Source of the DNA: G965267335 sp965267335
GTDB lineage: Bacteria > Bacteroidota > Bacteroidia > Cytophagales > JAAEPT01
Assembly: GCA_965267335.1 (NCBI GenBank)
Contig: OZ253953.1
Location: 3,596,001-3,660,000, forward strand
DNA: 64,000 bases
Reading direction: 5' to 3'
Below are positions 50,143 through 60,005 of the stretch, one piece after another; position 1 is the stretch's first letter, and each line of letters begins with the position of its first letter. Under the pieces are notes generated by a model. That model was not told where the DNA came from. It ran no database searches and saw only the letters and a program-made list of their open reading frames with translations. A program made the position numbers and the translations under genes.

Positions 50143-51102
50143 ATGAGTTCGACACGAGTTCAAATCGGAAATATGGCCATTGCTGCGACTTATCGTAGTA
50201 ACTTCACCTCCCTCGGCTCCTGCTTTGCCGACAGCATTGGCCGCAGACTTCAACGCGATAAATTCAATATCCTACCCAACCCCTACGGGGTTATCTTCAA
50301 CCCCATTTCTATTTTTGACCTCATCAACATCACACTCGGACAAAAGGAAATTCATCCGGACTTGTATCTGGAACATGATGAACGCTACCTGCACCACCAG
50401 TTTCATTCTCAATTAAACGCAGACTCTCAACAAGCACTTGCCGCTCAACTCAACAAGCGAATTGAACAAACCAAAAGCCAACTGAACAAGTCAAACATAT
50501 TAATACTAACCTTCGGCACGGCTTTTATTCATCGACACAAAGCAACCGACACTATAGTTGCCAATTGCCACAAAGTATCTGCGAGTGAATTCCAAAAAGA
50601 ATTGCTCACCCAAAAGCAAATCCTTTTAGCTTTTGAGGAAGTCTATTCACTCCTACCAAAAGACATCCATATCATTCTCACCGTAAGTCCTGTGCGCCAT
50701 ATTCGTGAAGGACTGCCTGAAAACATGGAAAGCAAAGCCATTCTACGAAGTACTTGTGGCTCATTTACCCGGCAATACAAAAACGTCAACTACTTCCCGG
50801 CCTTCGAAATTATGCTGGATGAACTACGGGACTACCGCTATTACAAAAGTGACCTCATACACCCCACAACTGAAGCGGAAGATATGATTTATCATCGTTT
50901 TCTTGACAGCCTTTTAGACCAAAAAGCAAAACCCATACTGGAAAAAGTCCAGCAAATTAATCGGGCATTGGCTCATACGCCCTTCAATGAACACTCAAGT
51001 GCTCACAAAAAATTTCTTCAGGAAACCATTCAGAAGATGAAAGGGTTATTAGATCAGGTAGACTTTTCTTCAGAAATTGAGGAACTTGAAAGTCGCCTGT
51101 AA
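50143..51102 (+). CDS. GSCFA-domain protein (319 aa)
   Basis: The N-terminus carries the namesake motif in NFTSLGSCFADSIGRRL. A second conserved block GVIFNPISIFDLINITLGQ and a later VSPVRHIREGLPEN (with Ser and His residues) complete the SGNH-hydrolase-like GSCFA fold. ATG 50143 is used; an upstream start (50116) would fall inside the terminator. Function unsettled; it is a common cytosolic or periplasmic protein of Bacteroidota. It precedes the YyaL-like gene by 5 bp and may be co-transcribed. Confidence 0.9.
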   Translation: MSSTRVQIGNMAIAATYRSNFTSLGSCFADSIGRRLQRDKFNILPNPYGVIFNPISIFDLINITLGQKEIHPDLYLEHDERYLHHQFHSQLNADSQQALAAQLNKRIEQTKSQLNKSNILILTFGTAFIHRHKATDTIVANCHKVSASEFQKELLTQKQILLAFEEVYSLLPKDIHIILTVSPVRHIREGLPENMESKAILRSTCGSFTRQYKNVNYFPAFEIMLDELRDYRYYKSDLIHPTTEAEDMIYHRFLDSLLDQKAKPILEKVQQINRALAHTPFNEHSSAHKKFLQETIQKMKGLLDQVDFSSEIEELESRL

Positions 51103-51107
51103 CCCTG

Positions 51108-53219
51108 ATGCGATATCTTTACTTAATACCATTTCTATTGACCTTCAGCTGCCGGAGCTCAAAGCCGGATGCAAACACCAACATGGCAACCACCAGACAC
51201 AAATACACCAACGAACTGATCAATGAAACAAGTCCTTACCTGCTTCAGCACGCCCACAATCCGGTCAACTGGGTTGCCTGGAGTGATGCGGCTTTTGAAA
51301 AGGCACAGTCAGAAAACAAACCGGTGATTATCAGCATTGGCTATTCCTCATGCCATTGGTGCCATGTAATGGAACACGAGTCTTTTGAAGATGAGGAAGT
51401 AGCCAAAGTCATGAATGAACAATTCATTTGCATAAAGGTTGATCGCGAGGAGCGCCCAGATGTAGATCAGGTATATATGGACGCTCTTAATAGTATGGGA
51501 CTTGGTGGTGGTTGGCCACTCAACGCCATCACCACACCTGATGGAAAACCCTTTTATGGCGGCACCTACTTTCCCAAAGGAAAATGGATCGCAGTACTCA
51601 ACCACTTAGCCAAAACATATAGGGAGAAACAAGAAAAGGTCCAAGAATCAGCCAATGAAGCCACTATGCGGCTTAGCTTCAGTGAACTCAAAAGATACGG
51701 ACTTAAGGAATCCGATGTTGTCTATTCCAAAGAGGGTTTAGATACATTGTATAACGAACTATCCAAAAAGTTTGACCAAGACAAAGGGGGTATACAGAAT
51801 GCACCTAAATTCCCAATGCCTTCCCTTTGGCGATTCATACTTCGTTACTATGACCAAACAAGAAATGAAGACGCCCTCACCCACTTAAAACTAACTCTGA
51901 ATAAAATGGCACTTGGGGGACTTTATGACCAGGTAGGCGGTGGGTTCACCCGTTACTCCACAGACGAACATTGGTTTGCTCCGCACTTCGAGAAGATGCT
52001 CTATGATAACGGGCAGTTAGTATCACTTTATTCTGAAGCTTATACTCTCACTCACTCCGATCTTTTTAAACGAATAGTGTACCAAACGCTCGACTTTATT
52101 GAGCGAGAGATGACTAGTCCGGAAGGTGGTTTTTATTCTGCACTGGATGCAGACAGTGAAGGTGAAGAAGGTAAATTCTATACATGGAAAAAAGAAGAAC
52201 TGGACTCTCTAATTGGTGATGATATTGAGTTATTTTCAGATCTATACAATATCAGAAAAGCCGGCAATTGGGAAGAAACTAATATACTGCATCGGAACGA
52301 AGAAGACAGCTCCTTTGCCGCTAAACACGGACTGAGCGTAGCGGAATTACGGTCAAAGATCGATCAATGGAACGAAATTCTCCTCAAAGCCCGTGAGCCC
52401 AGAGTAAGGCCCGGGCTTGATGATAAAGCTTTACTGGGATGGAATGCCCTGATGCTATCCGGCTATGTTGATGCATATCGTGCTTTTGATGAACCCAAGT
52501 TTTTACAAACTGCTCTAAAAAATGCTGACTTCATTGAATCGAAATTAAAAAAGGACGGTGAATATCTACATACCTACAAAGACGGTCTTGCGAAAATAGG
52601 AGCATATATGGATGATCTGGCCAATCTTTGTGCCGCGTACATCAATTTGTATCAGGTCACTTTCGATGAACAATGGATCACCAAAGCAAAATCAATTGCA
52701 GACTATAGCCTGCAAAATTACTTTGACAATGACGAGAAGATGTTCTTTTATACGGCTGACTCGGCTGAAAAGCTTATCGTTCGAAAAAAAGAGCTTTTTG
52801 ATGATGTGACTCCCGGGTCTAATTCTGTTATGGCCCAAAACCTGTACCTTCTGAGCTTGTACTACTATGATCTCAGGTACGATGAGTTAAGTACGGACAT
52901 GAGTGGAATTACTGCTAGTATGTTGTTCAAAGAACCTTACTTTTTATCACAATGGGCCAGTCTTTACGCCCTGAAAGCTTCACCAACAGCAGAAGTGGTT
53001 ATTGTTGGTCCCGATACTGAAAAATTCAGAAAAGAGTTTGAAAAAGAATTTATTACGAACAAAATAGTTGCGGGGAGTAAAACTGAAAGTGGCTTGCCCA
53101 TACTCAAAGAGAGATCAACAATTGATGGGAAAACAACCGTTTATGTATGTTACAATAAAGCTTGTAAGTTGCCGGTTACTACAGTTGAAGAAGCCATTGA
53201 ATTGATAAATAAAGAGTAA
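51108..53219 (+). CDS. YyaL/SSP411-like protein, thioredoxin domain plus six-hairpin glycosidase fold (703 aa)
   Basis: Lipoprotein signal (FLLTFSCRSS). NETSPYLLQHAHNPVNWVAWS is the family's N-terminal mark, then a thioredoxin-like domain with GYSSCHWCHVMEHESFEDEE (C-x-x-C), then a large alpha/alpha six-hairpin domain (GGVQNAPKFP-type GGIQNAPKFPMPS, FTRYSTDEHWFAPHFEKMLY). Homologues are called spermatogenesis-associated protein 20. Function in bacteria unknown; sugar or protein thiol chemistry are possibilities. Length is typical, and the stop lies at the left edge of the 53217 repeat. Confidence 0.88.
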   Translation: MRYLYLIPFLLTFSCRSSKPDANTNMATTRHKYTNELINETSPYLLQHAHNPVNWVAWSDAAFEKAQSENKPVIISIGYSSCHWCHVMEHESFEDEEVAKVMNEQFICIKVDREERPDVDQVYMDALNSMGLGGGWPLNAITTPDGKPFYGGTYFPKGKWIAVLNHLAKTYREKQEKVQESANEATMRLSFSELKRYGLKESDVVYSKEGLDTLYNELSKKFDQDKGGIQNAPKFPMPSLWRFILRYYDQTRNEDALTHLKLTLNKMALGGLYDQVGGGFTRYSTDEHWFAPHFEKMLYDNGQLVSLYSEAYTLTHSDLFKRIVYQTLDFIEREMTSPEGGFYSALDADSEGEEGKFYTWKKEELDSLIGDDIELFSDLYNIRKAGNWEETNILHRNEEDSSFAAKHGLSVAELRSKIDQWNEILLKAREPRVRPGLDDKALLGWNALMLSGYVDAYRAFDEPKFLQTALKNADFIESKLKKDGEYLHTYKDGLAKIGAYMDDLANLCAAYINLYQVTFDEQWITKAKSIADYSLQNYFDNDEKMFFYTADSAEKLIVRKKELFDDVTPGSNSVMAQNLYLLSLYYYDLRYDELSTDMSGITASMLFKEPYFLSQWASLYALKASPTAEVVIVGPDTEKFRKEFEKEFITNKIVAGSKTESGLPILKERSTIDGKTTVYVCYNKACKLPVTTVEEAIELINKE

Positions 53220-53280
53220 CCGCAAAGACACCAAGCTCGCGAAGAAAAACATACAATCAAACTTTGCACCTTTGCGGTTA
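53217..53280. repeat. Inverted intergenic repeat of the CTTTGCG..GCGGTTA type
   Basis: TAACCGCAAAGACACCAAG (53217-53235) faces CTTTGCACCTTTGCGGTTA (53262-53280), an imperfect inverted pair. A related block CTTTGCGCCTTTGCG with GCGGTTAAG lies at 53841. The word recurs in many Bacteroidota intergenic regions, so this is a REP-like family. It overlaps the YyaL-like stop codon. Confidence 0.7.
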
Positions 53281-53317
53281 AAAAGATACCTGGCAATTTC
53301 CAACCACATCGGAAACC

Positions 53318-53830
53318 ATGACTAAAAGAGCATTTATAACCCCACTTACAGAAGAAGAGTGCTTGAGCAAGCTCGAAGAAGAATTATTATACCCTAATCG
53401 AAAGAACTATCAGAAAACAGGATATATGGGAAAAATAAAGGGCAATAAATTCGTCTTTTGGGCCGACACATCATTTTCTTTTCTAAGTGTAAACCTGACA
53501 ACTTCTGGATCAATCATTCAATCTGAAACGGGAACTAAAATTGAATTCCTAACAACCCCCTCTCTACTAAACAAAAAACATATTCAAAATCTAGGTATCT
53601 TATTATTAATAATATCTCTGATAGCAACCATTGCTAATCATGTTGCAGGTAATTTTGCAAATCACACTGTTGGTGATTTTTTACTTCATTGGCTAACCTA
53701 TTTCTTCATCCCTGCCCTTGGCTTCTCAATAATTGGAATTATCATATATCTTTATTCACTAACGCGACCGGGAGATTATAAAGAATATAGCCATTGGCTA
53801 CGGAAAACTTTAAAGGCAAAAGAGTTATAA
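53318..53830 (+). CDS. Two-helix membrane protein, unknown function (170 aa)
   Basis: N-terminal ~70 residues are soluble (FITPLTEEECLSKLEEELLY, GKIKGNKFVFWADTSFSFLS), then two clear membrane helices (LGILLLIISLIATIANHVA and WLTYFFIPALGFSIIGIIIY), then a short basic tail (WLRKTLKAKEL). It resembles small bacterial proteins with a cytosolic N-domain and C-terminal anchors, but no family was recognised. It lies between two REP-like repeats at 53217 and 53841, as a stand-alone gene. Confidence 0.6.
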   Translation: MTKRAFITPLTEEECLSKLEEELLYPNRKNYQKTGYMGKIKGNKFVFWADTSFSFLSVNLTTSGSIIQSETGTKIEFLTTPSLLNKKHIQNLGILLLIISLIATIANHVAGNFANHTVGDFLLHWLTYFFIPALGFSIIGIIIYLYSLTRPGDYKEYSHWLRKTLKAKEL

Positions 53831-53840
53831 CACTAAATAA

Positions 53841-53867
53841 CTTTGCGCCTTTGCGCCTCCGCGGTTA
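53841..53867. repeat. REP-like element (CTTTGCGCCTTTGCG..GCGGTTAAG)
   Basis: Contains CTTTGCGCCTTTGCGCCTC and GCGGTTAAG, related to the arms of the pair at 53217-53280. It stands 10 bp after the membrane-protein gene stop, in the short gap before priA. Confidence 0.65.
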
Positions 53868-53894
53868 AGTTTACTTAATTATTTTCTCATCTGA

Positions 53895-56393
53895 ATGGGC
53901 ATAGAACTAAACACACCACAACACACAGAACGCAAAACACTCTTTGCTGAGGTGGTGTTGCCATTGCCCGTCCCCAAGGCTTTTACATATCGAGTCCCCT
54001 ACCAGGTCAACGATCGGATAAAACCTGGGGCGCGTGTAATTGTCCAATTTGGCAAAAGACGCATAATTACAGGAGTCACTAAGCGAGTTCATGAAGACCC
54101 TCCTAAAGGATATGAAGCCAAGTACATCCTTGAGTTATTAGATGACATTCCATCGGTGACAGACAAGCAGTTCCGGCTATTTGACTGGATGGCAGATTAC
54201 TATATGTGTACCCCAGGAGAGGTACTCAACGCCTCCTTACCTTCAGGTCTCAAACTGCACAGTGAATCCCGAATTCAAAAAAATCCTGACTTCGAGTATG
54301 ATGTCGAGCTTACTGAAGCTGAAACAACTCTAATGAATCATCTCGAGCATTCAGATTCCCTTAAATATGATCAAGCTGCCAAGATCACAGAACAGAAGAA
54401 CATCTATCAACTTATAAAGTCCTTAATTAAAAAAGGAGCTGTTCTTTTATTTGAAGAAGTAAAGGAAAAATATAAACCAAAGACAATATCAAAAGTCCGT
54501 TTATCAAAGGATTTTACAAAGGAAAAACAACTACAACAACTGTTTGACGACCTCGAAAAAAAGACTAAACAGCTGGATGTCGTCATGAAGTACCTGCAAA
54601 AAGTACCCGTACTTGATGACGCAAAAAAGAACGAACAAGGAATCGAAAAAGGCACTCTCATTGATGAGGGCTGCTCTCTTTCTTCGCTCAAAACTTTGGT
54701 CAAGAACGGGGTATTCGAAGATTATTCGGAGATTATTTCCCGGTTTCCCAAATACGACAACTCAACGCTGGAACTACCAGACCTCAGCAAAGCACAAAGC
54801 ACAGCTAGAGACGAAATATTAAACAGCTTCAGCGAGAAGGATATCTGTCTATTACATGGAGTAACCGGTAGTGGTAAAACAGAAATCTATATCGACCTGA
54901 TCAACTCCGTACTTGAGTCCGGTTCACAGGTACTTTATTTACTTCCTGAAATTGCATTGACAACACAGATTGTCCAAAGGCTCAGAAAAGCATTCGGAGA
55001 CAATATGGCGGTTTATCACTCCAAGTTCTCAGATAATGAAAGAGTCGAGGTCTGGCAGGGGCTACAAGATGGTAAGTTCAATTTAGTTGTAGGAGTACGA
55101 TCATCAATATTTCTTCCCTTTGATAACATCGGACTAATCATTGTTGATGAAGAGCACGAGACTTCCTACAAACAATATGATCCGGCACCGCGATACAGCT
55201 CACGAGACGTGGCCATGGTACTTGGACAAATTCATGGAGCCAAGACCTTATTGGGATCGGCTACACCTTCTTTTGAAAGCTACTTCAATGCTCTGGAAGG
55301 AAACTGGGGATATGTTGAGCTCAGTGAGCGATTTGGTGATGCTACGCTTCCGGTCACGGAACTTGCCGAAAACAGAATTCCCAACCACTTGAATAAAACA
55401 GGCTTTAGCCCGAAGTTGGTGGAGGAAATCAAAGCATCGATAGAAAGGCATGAACAGGTCATGGTCTTTCAAAACCGAAGAGGCTACGCCCCGGTCATGA
55501 TCTGTGAGGAATGCTCCCATACTCAGCAATGTGAACACTGTAACGTCAGCCTTACCTACCACCAATACTCCAACGAGTTACGCTGCCATTACTGCGGCTA
55601 CCTGGAAAGGCACATTCATAGCTGCCAGGAGTGTGGATCGAATAAGATCAAAATTATTGGTCACGGTACAGAAAAAATTGAGGAAGACCTCCATATGATG
55701 CTACCTGAAGTGAACATTCAGCGGATGGACTTTGACACTACCCGAAGAAAAAACAGTTATGAGCAGATCATTAATGACTTTGGAGAGCACAAAACCGATA
55801 TTCTTGTGGGCACCCAAATGATCACAAAGGGACTCGACTTCGGAAATGTATCTCTGGTAGGTATATTCGATGCGGATAGTATGATTCACTTCCCTGATTT
55901 CCGTTCACAGGAACACGCATTTCAGATGATGATGCAGGTAAGTGGCCGTGCCGGTCGAAAAGACAAAAAAGGAAAAGTGGTGATTCAAACTCGTGACGCA
56001 CAACACCCAATATTTTCTATGGTCATCCGTCATGACTATAAGAGCTTTTATGAACAGGAACTCCAGGAAAGACTAAAATATTTTTATCCACCTTATTCCA
56101 GGCTGATAAAAATCATTGTGAAACATGTTGATAAGCAGATGAGTCATGACGCTGCCACAAAAACAGTTAAGCTGCTAAGAACTAAACTGGGGCCCAAACG
56201 TGTTTTAGGACCGGAACCGCCTGTAGTAGACAGGATAAGGAACCAATTTTTAAACCATATTATCATTAAACTGGAGCGAAAGAAAATAAATCTCTCTCAG
56301 GCAAAAGACTTTATAAAAGAGACGATTGACAAGGTAAAAATCATGAAAGAATTCAAGGGCACAACGTTTGTCATTGATGTTGATCCTCTGTAA
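53895..56393 (+). CDS. priA: Primosomal replication factor PriA helicase (832 aa)
   Basis: Restarts stalled replication forks by loading DnaB. The 3'-DNA-binding domain (AEVVLPLPVPKAFTYRVPYQ) is N-terminal, followed by helicase motifs I (LLHGVTGSGKTEIYIDL) and II (IIVDEEHETSYKQYD), the zinc region CEECSHTQQCEHCNVSLTYH with CHYCGYLERHIHSCQECG (eight Cys), then motifs V-VI (ILVGTQMITKGLDFGNVSLV, QVSGRAGRKDKKGKVVIQT). All are in order and length is normal. The start MGIELNTPQHT is the first ATG of the frame, so the true start could be a little later. Confidence 0.97.
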   Translation: MGIELNTPQHTERKTLFAEVVLPLPVPKAFTYRVPYQVNDRIKPGARVIVQFGKRRIITGVTKRVHEDPPKGYEAKYILELLDDIPSVTDKQFRLFDWMADYYMCTPGEVLNASLPSGLKLHSESRIQKNPDFEYDVELTEAETTLMNHLEHSDSLKYDQAAKITEQKNIYQLIKSLIKKGAVLLFEEVKEKYKPKTISKVRLSKDFTKEKQLQQLFDDLEKKTKQLDVVMKYLQKVPVLDDAKKNEQGIEKGTLIDEGCSLSSLKTLVKNGVFEDYSEIISRFPKYDNSTLELPDLSKAQSTARDEILNSFSEKDICLLHGVTGSGKTEIYIDLINSVLESGSQVLYLLPEIALTTQIVQRLRKAFGDNMAVYHSKFSDNERVEVWQGLQDGKFNLVVGVRSSIFLPFDNIGLIIVDEEHETSYKQYDPAPRYSSRDVAMVLGQIHGAKTLLGSATPSFESYFNALEGNWGYVELSERFGDATLPVTELAENRIPNHLNKTGFSPKLVEEIKASIERHEQVMVFQNRRGYAPVMICEECSHTQQCEHCNVSLTYHQYSNELRCHYCGYLERHIHSCQECGSNKIKIIGHGTEKIEEDLHMMLPEVNIQRMDFDTTRRKNSYEQIINDFGEHKTDILVGTQMITKGLDFGNVSLVGIFDADSMIHFPDFRSQEHAFQMMMQVSGRAGRKDKKGKVVIQTRDAQHPIFSMVIRHDYKSFYEQELQERLKYFYPPYSRLIKIIVKHVDKQMSHDAATKTVKLLRTKLGPKRVLGPEPPVVDRIRNQFLNHIIIKLERKKINLSQAKDFIKETIDKVKIMKEFKGTTFVIDVDPL

Positions 56394-56424
56394 CTTGATG
56401 TAATATTTTTAGATAATTATAACT

Positions 56425-57144
56425 ATGGAAGAACAAAAGAATGTATTGACCTCTCCGATCAAGGTAGGTAGCCTTGGTAGCTCGGAAAAAGCTGAATTTA
56501 TCAGACAAACTTACTTACACGTTGCTTTTGCAGTATTAGCATTTGTCTTGGTTGAAATGATTTTCTTTCAACTTGATTTTATGTGGCAATTTTCAATGTG
56601 GGCCGTAAGCGGCAGGTGGACTTGGCTCATTCTACTTGGGGTACTTTCCCTAATTGGAGGTTTTGCAACCAATTGGGCAAAAAGTGCTTCTAAAGGAATG
56701 CAATATGCCGGACTCATGCTTTACGTAGTAATACAATCCGTGATTTTCATGCCGATGCTTATTTACGTAATCTATGTTCTTGAGGACACCGCTTTATTAT
56801 CTCAAGCTGCAGTCGTTACATTGGCTCTATTTGCTGGTTTAACAGCTATTGTGCTCACTACGAAAAAAGACTTTTCTTATCTGAGAAGTGCGTTAATGGT
56901 AGGAGGACTAATAGCAGTCGGGTTGATTGTTGCGGGGGCAATATTTGGTTTTAGTTTAGGTTTATGGTTCTCCGTGGGCATGGTAGTGTTAATGGGAATT
57001 GCAATTCTTTATCAAACTTCCCAACTAATCCACGAATACAATACTGACCAGCATGTTGCTGCTTCAATTGGGTTGTTTGCATCTCTTATGACCATGTTCT
57101 GGTACATACTTAGAATATTCATTAGTCTTTCAGGAGACGACTAA
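56425..57144 (+). CDS. Bax inhibitor-1/YccA family membrane protein (239 aa)
   Basis: Seven membrane helices, such as HVAFAVLAFVLVEMIFF and WLILLGVLSLIGGFA. The family blocks AEFIRQTYLHVAFAVLAF (start) and ALMVGGLIAVGLIVAGAIFG with YQTSQLIHEYNTDQHVAAS (Asp/His-containing end) are present. Family members are pH-sensitive calcium leak channels or protease regulators. It follows priA by 31 bp. The terminator at 57164 ends the unit. Confidence 0.92.
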   Translation: MEEQKNVLTSPIKVGSLGSSEKAEFIRQTYLHVAFAVLAFVLVEMIFFQLDFMWQFSMWAVSGRWTWLILLGVLSLIGGFATNWAKSASKGMQYAGLMLYVVIQSVIFMPMLIYVIYVLEDTALLSQAAVVTLALFAGLTAIVLTTKKDFSYLRSALMVGGLIAVGLIVAGAIFGFSLGLWFSVGMVVLMGIAILYQTSQLIHEYNTDQHVAASIGLFASLMTMFWYILRIFISLSGDD

Positions 57145-57163
57145 TCATAAAACATTCAATAAG

Positions 57164-57194
57164 AACCGCATAGCTTTAGTTATGCGGTTTTTTT
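57164..57194 (+). terminator. Intrinsic terminator after the Bax inhibitor-1 gene
   Basis: AACCGCATA pairs with TATGCGGTT around a GCTTTAGT loop, followed by a run of T. Starts 20 bp after the stop. Confidence 0.9.
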
Positions 57195-57272
57195 GTGCGC
57201 AAGAACAGATTTTCAGGTTTCAATTGGATTATTTTCTTACTTTAGGGTATCCCATTTATTATTCAGTCAGAA

Positions 57273-57524
57273 ATGTCACACATATTTAATAAGCTTTTCC
57301 CCGTATTACTTCTAGTTGGATTGGTTTCTTGTCAGGGCAAATGGACAGATGAGGACAAAGAGAGCTTTGTCAGCAAATGCAGTAAAGAAGGTGGCGCACC
57401 TAAAGACTATTGTGAATGTGTTTACGAAAAGCTAAATGCTGAGTACAAAAACCCGAACCAAGCCATAAAGGCGCTCAAAAAGGAAGACTTCGCAAAGCTA
57501 CAATCAGAGTGTAGCATAAAATAA
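57273..57524 (+). CDS. Small lipoprotein with four cysteines (83 aa)
   Basis: Signal peptide with lipobox (LLLVGLVSCQGKW, Cys about 20). The mature part DKESFVSKCSKEGGAPKDYC plus ECVYEKLNAEY ends in LKKEDFAKLQSECS. The C-x(10)-C-x-C-x-n-C pattern is conserved in small Bacteroidota lipoproteins of unknown function, which are often mistaken for random ORFs. It converges with the SulP gene with a 2-bp gap. Confidence 0.75.
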   Translation: MSHIFNKLFPVLLLVGLVSCQGKWTDEDKESFVSKCSKEGGAPKDYCECVYEKLNAEYKNPNQAIKALKKEDFAKLQSECSIK

Positions 57525-57526
57525 GC

Positions 57527-59851
57527 CTACTCTTCGGGCTTTCTTTGCGCAATTAATTCGATCAGTTCTTCACTAAATTGTACCATTTGTTCTATCTCTA
57601 CCGGAGTAGCAAGTCTCAGGTACTTAAATACAACCATTGTACTTCCAATACACTCCAGATGATAGATGTCATGCTCTTCAAAAAACCGAACTACTTCTGA
57701 AGTAAAAAAGTGTGATACATATTCACGATTATGGGCTTTTATGACAAACTTCTCTGAAAAATCGGTAAACGAGCTGTAATCAATATCCTGGTAACCAGCC
57801 AGACCTTTTACCTTGTCAAAAAAACCTTCTTTTTCGAGTGAAAACCTGGGTAGTACATGTGGTAGTTCAATTTCCTGTACTGTGGTATGATATTCTTCAT
57901 GTGCCTGAAACACCCCTTCATCAAAGGCCAGATCACTTACTTCCCACTTTACTTTGTACTTGTCATACTCTCCCTTGATCACGTTACTCCTATATTCAAT
58001 CGGCCTCAGCTCAAAGAAAAGGTAGTCTCTCAGGTGTTGAAAATCCCAGACCAACCCAGGCTTGAATAACCAGTGATGTCGTTTAGAGATATCTCGCAGG
58101 AAAGTCTGTCGTCTGGTAAGTTTCTTGGGTTTTACTCTTTCCGTAGTTTCAGAATGTTCGCGTACAAAATGTAGCGCATAGGGATGTGTGGTTGTTGTAT
58201 GATGTACTCCTAATCCAACAATGGAAAAATGCCCGCCTTCTGAGTTGTATTTATCGGCAAAGTCATGAACAAACTCCAATACAGTATGATCAACTAAATC
58301 GGTGTTGGAAAACCCTAATGTTACATTTTTGCGCTTAGGCAGACTTCTTAGCTTTTTGATTAGAGGCAGGAGATTAATAAAATTCGATACCCCACGAATT
58401 CTCAAATAAATTTCTTTATCACCTTCATCTACCTCCTTGATCTTCAATTTCGTGGATTTCTTCAGATAGTGCATCAATTTCATTCTGGATTGAACTATCT
58501 GCACAAGTGCGGTAAAGAAGATACCGGCAAACAGCCCCGTTATCAGCCCCATAGTCAGCGTAGCGAGAAATGTAAGTACCATGATATAGAGTTGCTCCTT
58601 CCCTTTGCGAGCTACGTCTTTGAATACAATGGGGGAGGTAAGCTTATATCCGGTGTAGATAAGAATTGAAGCCAATGCGGCCATTGGTATCATATTGACC
58701 ACAGGAGCAAGGAAGATAATCAACAGCAACAGAATAATACCGTGAAATAAGTTTGACCACCGGGTCTTCGCTCCATTATTGATGTTAATAGAACTTCTGG
58801 CAATTACATTTACCACCGGTAATCCGCCAACAGCCGCACTACCAATAGTACCTAGTCCTATTGCAATGAGGTCCTTGTTTTTGTTTACAGTTCTTCGGAA
58901 AGGATCTAGTTTTTCAACTGCCTTCGCACTTGACAAGGTTTCAATGGTACTGATTACAATTATCGCTCCCGTAATCAACCAAAACTGCAAAGTGCCTACC
59001 TTACCGAAATCAGGAAAAATTATGCTCTCAATAATATTACTCTCAACCTTGGCTAGATGTTGGGGCCCAACCTCATAAACAGCGCTTCCTAATTGAACAG
59101 TATGGGGTGTAAACAGGTCAAACAAGAAGGATAGTGGTAACGTAAAGAGAATCACCCAAATCGAAGAAGGCACGAAATGCACAAACTTACTTTTAACCCT
59201 GGGATGAATAACCATTACTAGCAAGCTTAACGCTGTTATTGCTGCGATTAATGGGTTATGAATTGTAAAACTATGGGGTACTTCAATGAGATAGTCAATA
59301 GATCGTATACCCGTCAGGTACGGTAAGGCATCCTCCGTTCCGGTTGTAGGGGTCACTCCAATCGCAGTATGAAGTTGTTTACCCAGTATAATTACACCAA
59401 TAGCCGCTAACAGTCCATAAATCACACTATTTGGAATAAAGTCGCTATAGCGTCCTACTCTAAGAAAACCCAGCAACATTTGTATGACCCCTGCACACAT
59501 AAAGGCCGCAAGGCAATAACGATAGCCGCTCAGTGGAATAATCTGCCCACCAGGAGCATGATCATTCAGCGCAATCACAGCTGAAGAAACCAGTAAGATC
59601 AATGTATTGCCAGGACCATTAATAACAAGGTGGCTTCCCCTGATGAATGTAGCAATCATAGCACCAATAGCAGCGGTAGTCACTCCACTAATCGGAGGTG
59701 CCCCGGAAGCCATTGCGATTATCAGCCCAAGTGGTAAGGCGACCAGTGCAACACTGAATCCTGCGATGAGGTCATTCTTCCAGTTTTGCTTCAAGCCCCG
59801 AATCCCATCTCGAGGTGTTACGTGAAAGCTATGTGAATGCCCTAAGCTCAT
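57527..59851 (-). CDS. SulP-family anion transporter with STAS and extra C-terminal domain (774 aa)
   Basis: SLC26/SulP core with about 12-14 helices: DLIAGFSVALVALPLGLIIA, GLLAAIGVIILGKQL, and VVNVIARSSININNGAKTRW. A STAS domain follows (about residues 480-570: RGVSNFINLLPLIKKLRSLP, FSNTDLVDHTVLEFVHDFAD). About 200 residues beyond the STAS region include RFSLEKEGFFDKVKGLAGYQ and DIDYSSFTDFSEKFVIKAHN, a segment reminiscent of DUF3137-type proteins, which SulP proteins normally do not have. Probable substrate: bicarbonate or sulfate, not resolved. Confidence 0.88.
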   Translation of the reverse strand: MSLGHSHSFHVTPRDGIRGLKQNWKNDLIAGFSVALVALPLGLIIAMASGAPPISGVTTAAIGAMIATFIRGSHLVINGPGNTLILLVSSAVIALNDHAPGGQIIPLSGYRYCLAAFMCAGVIQMLLGFLRVGRYSDFIPNSVIYGLLAAIGVIILGKQLHTAIGVTPTTGTEDALPYLTGIRSIDYLIEVPHSFTIHNPLIAAITALSLLVMVIHPRVKSKFVHFVPSSIWVILFTLPLSFLFDLFTPHTVQLGSAVYEVGPQHLAKVESNIIESIIFPDFGKVGTLQFWLITGAIIVISTIETLSSAKAVEKLDPFRRTVNKNKDLIAIGLGTIGSAAVGGLPVVNVIARSSININNGAKTRWSNLFHGIILLLLIIFLAPVVNMIPMAALASILIYTGYKLTSPIVFKDVARKGKEQLYIMVLTFLATLTMGLITGLFAGIFFTALVQIVQSRMKLMHYLKKSTKLKIKEVDEGDKEIYLRIRGVSNFINLLPLIKKLRSLPKRKNVTLGFSNTDLVDHTVLEFVHDFADKYNSEGGHFSIVGLGVHHTTTTHPYALHFVREHSETTERVKPKKLTRRQTFLRDISKRHHWLFKPGLVWDFQHLRDYLFFELRPIEYRSNVIKGEYDKYKVKWEVSDLAFDEGVFQAHEEYHTTVQEIELPHVLPRFSLEKEGFFDKVKGLAGYQDIDYSSFTDFSEKFVIKAHNREYVSHFFTSEVVRFFEEHDIYHLECIGSTMVVFKYLRLATPVEIEQMVQFSEELIELIAQRKPEE

Positions 59852-60005
59852 AAAAGTTAGAAAATACGAAAAAAAGCTTTAAAATCGGCTTTTGAAACTA
59901 ATTAAGATGCATAACCATTCTTCGAGCATTGATATTCAATAGTTTAATGAATAGATTTTTTCAAATTAAAACATAGTGTTATCTTTACACTAAGATATTG
60001 AAAAT

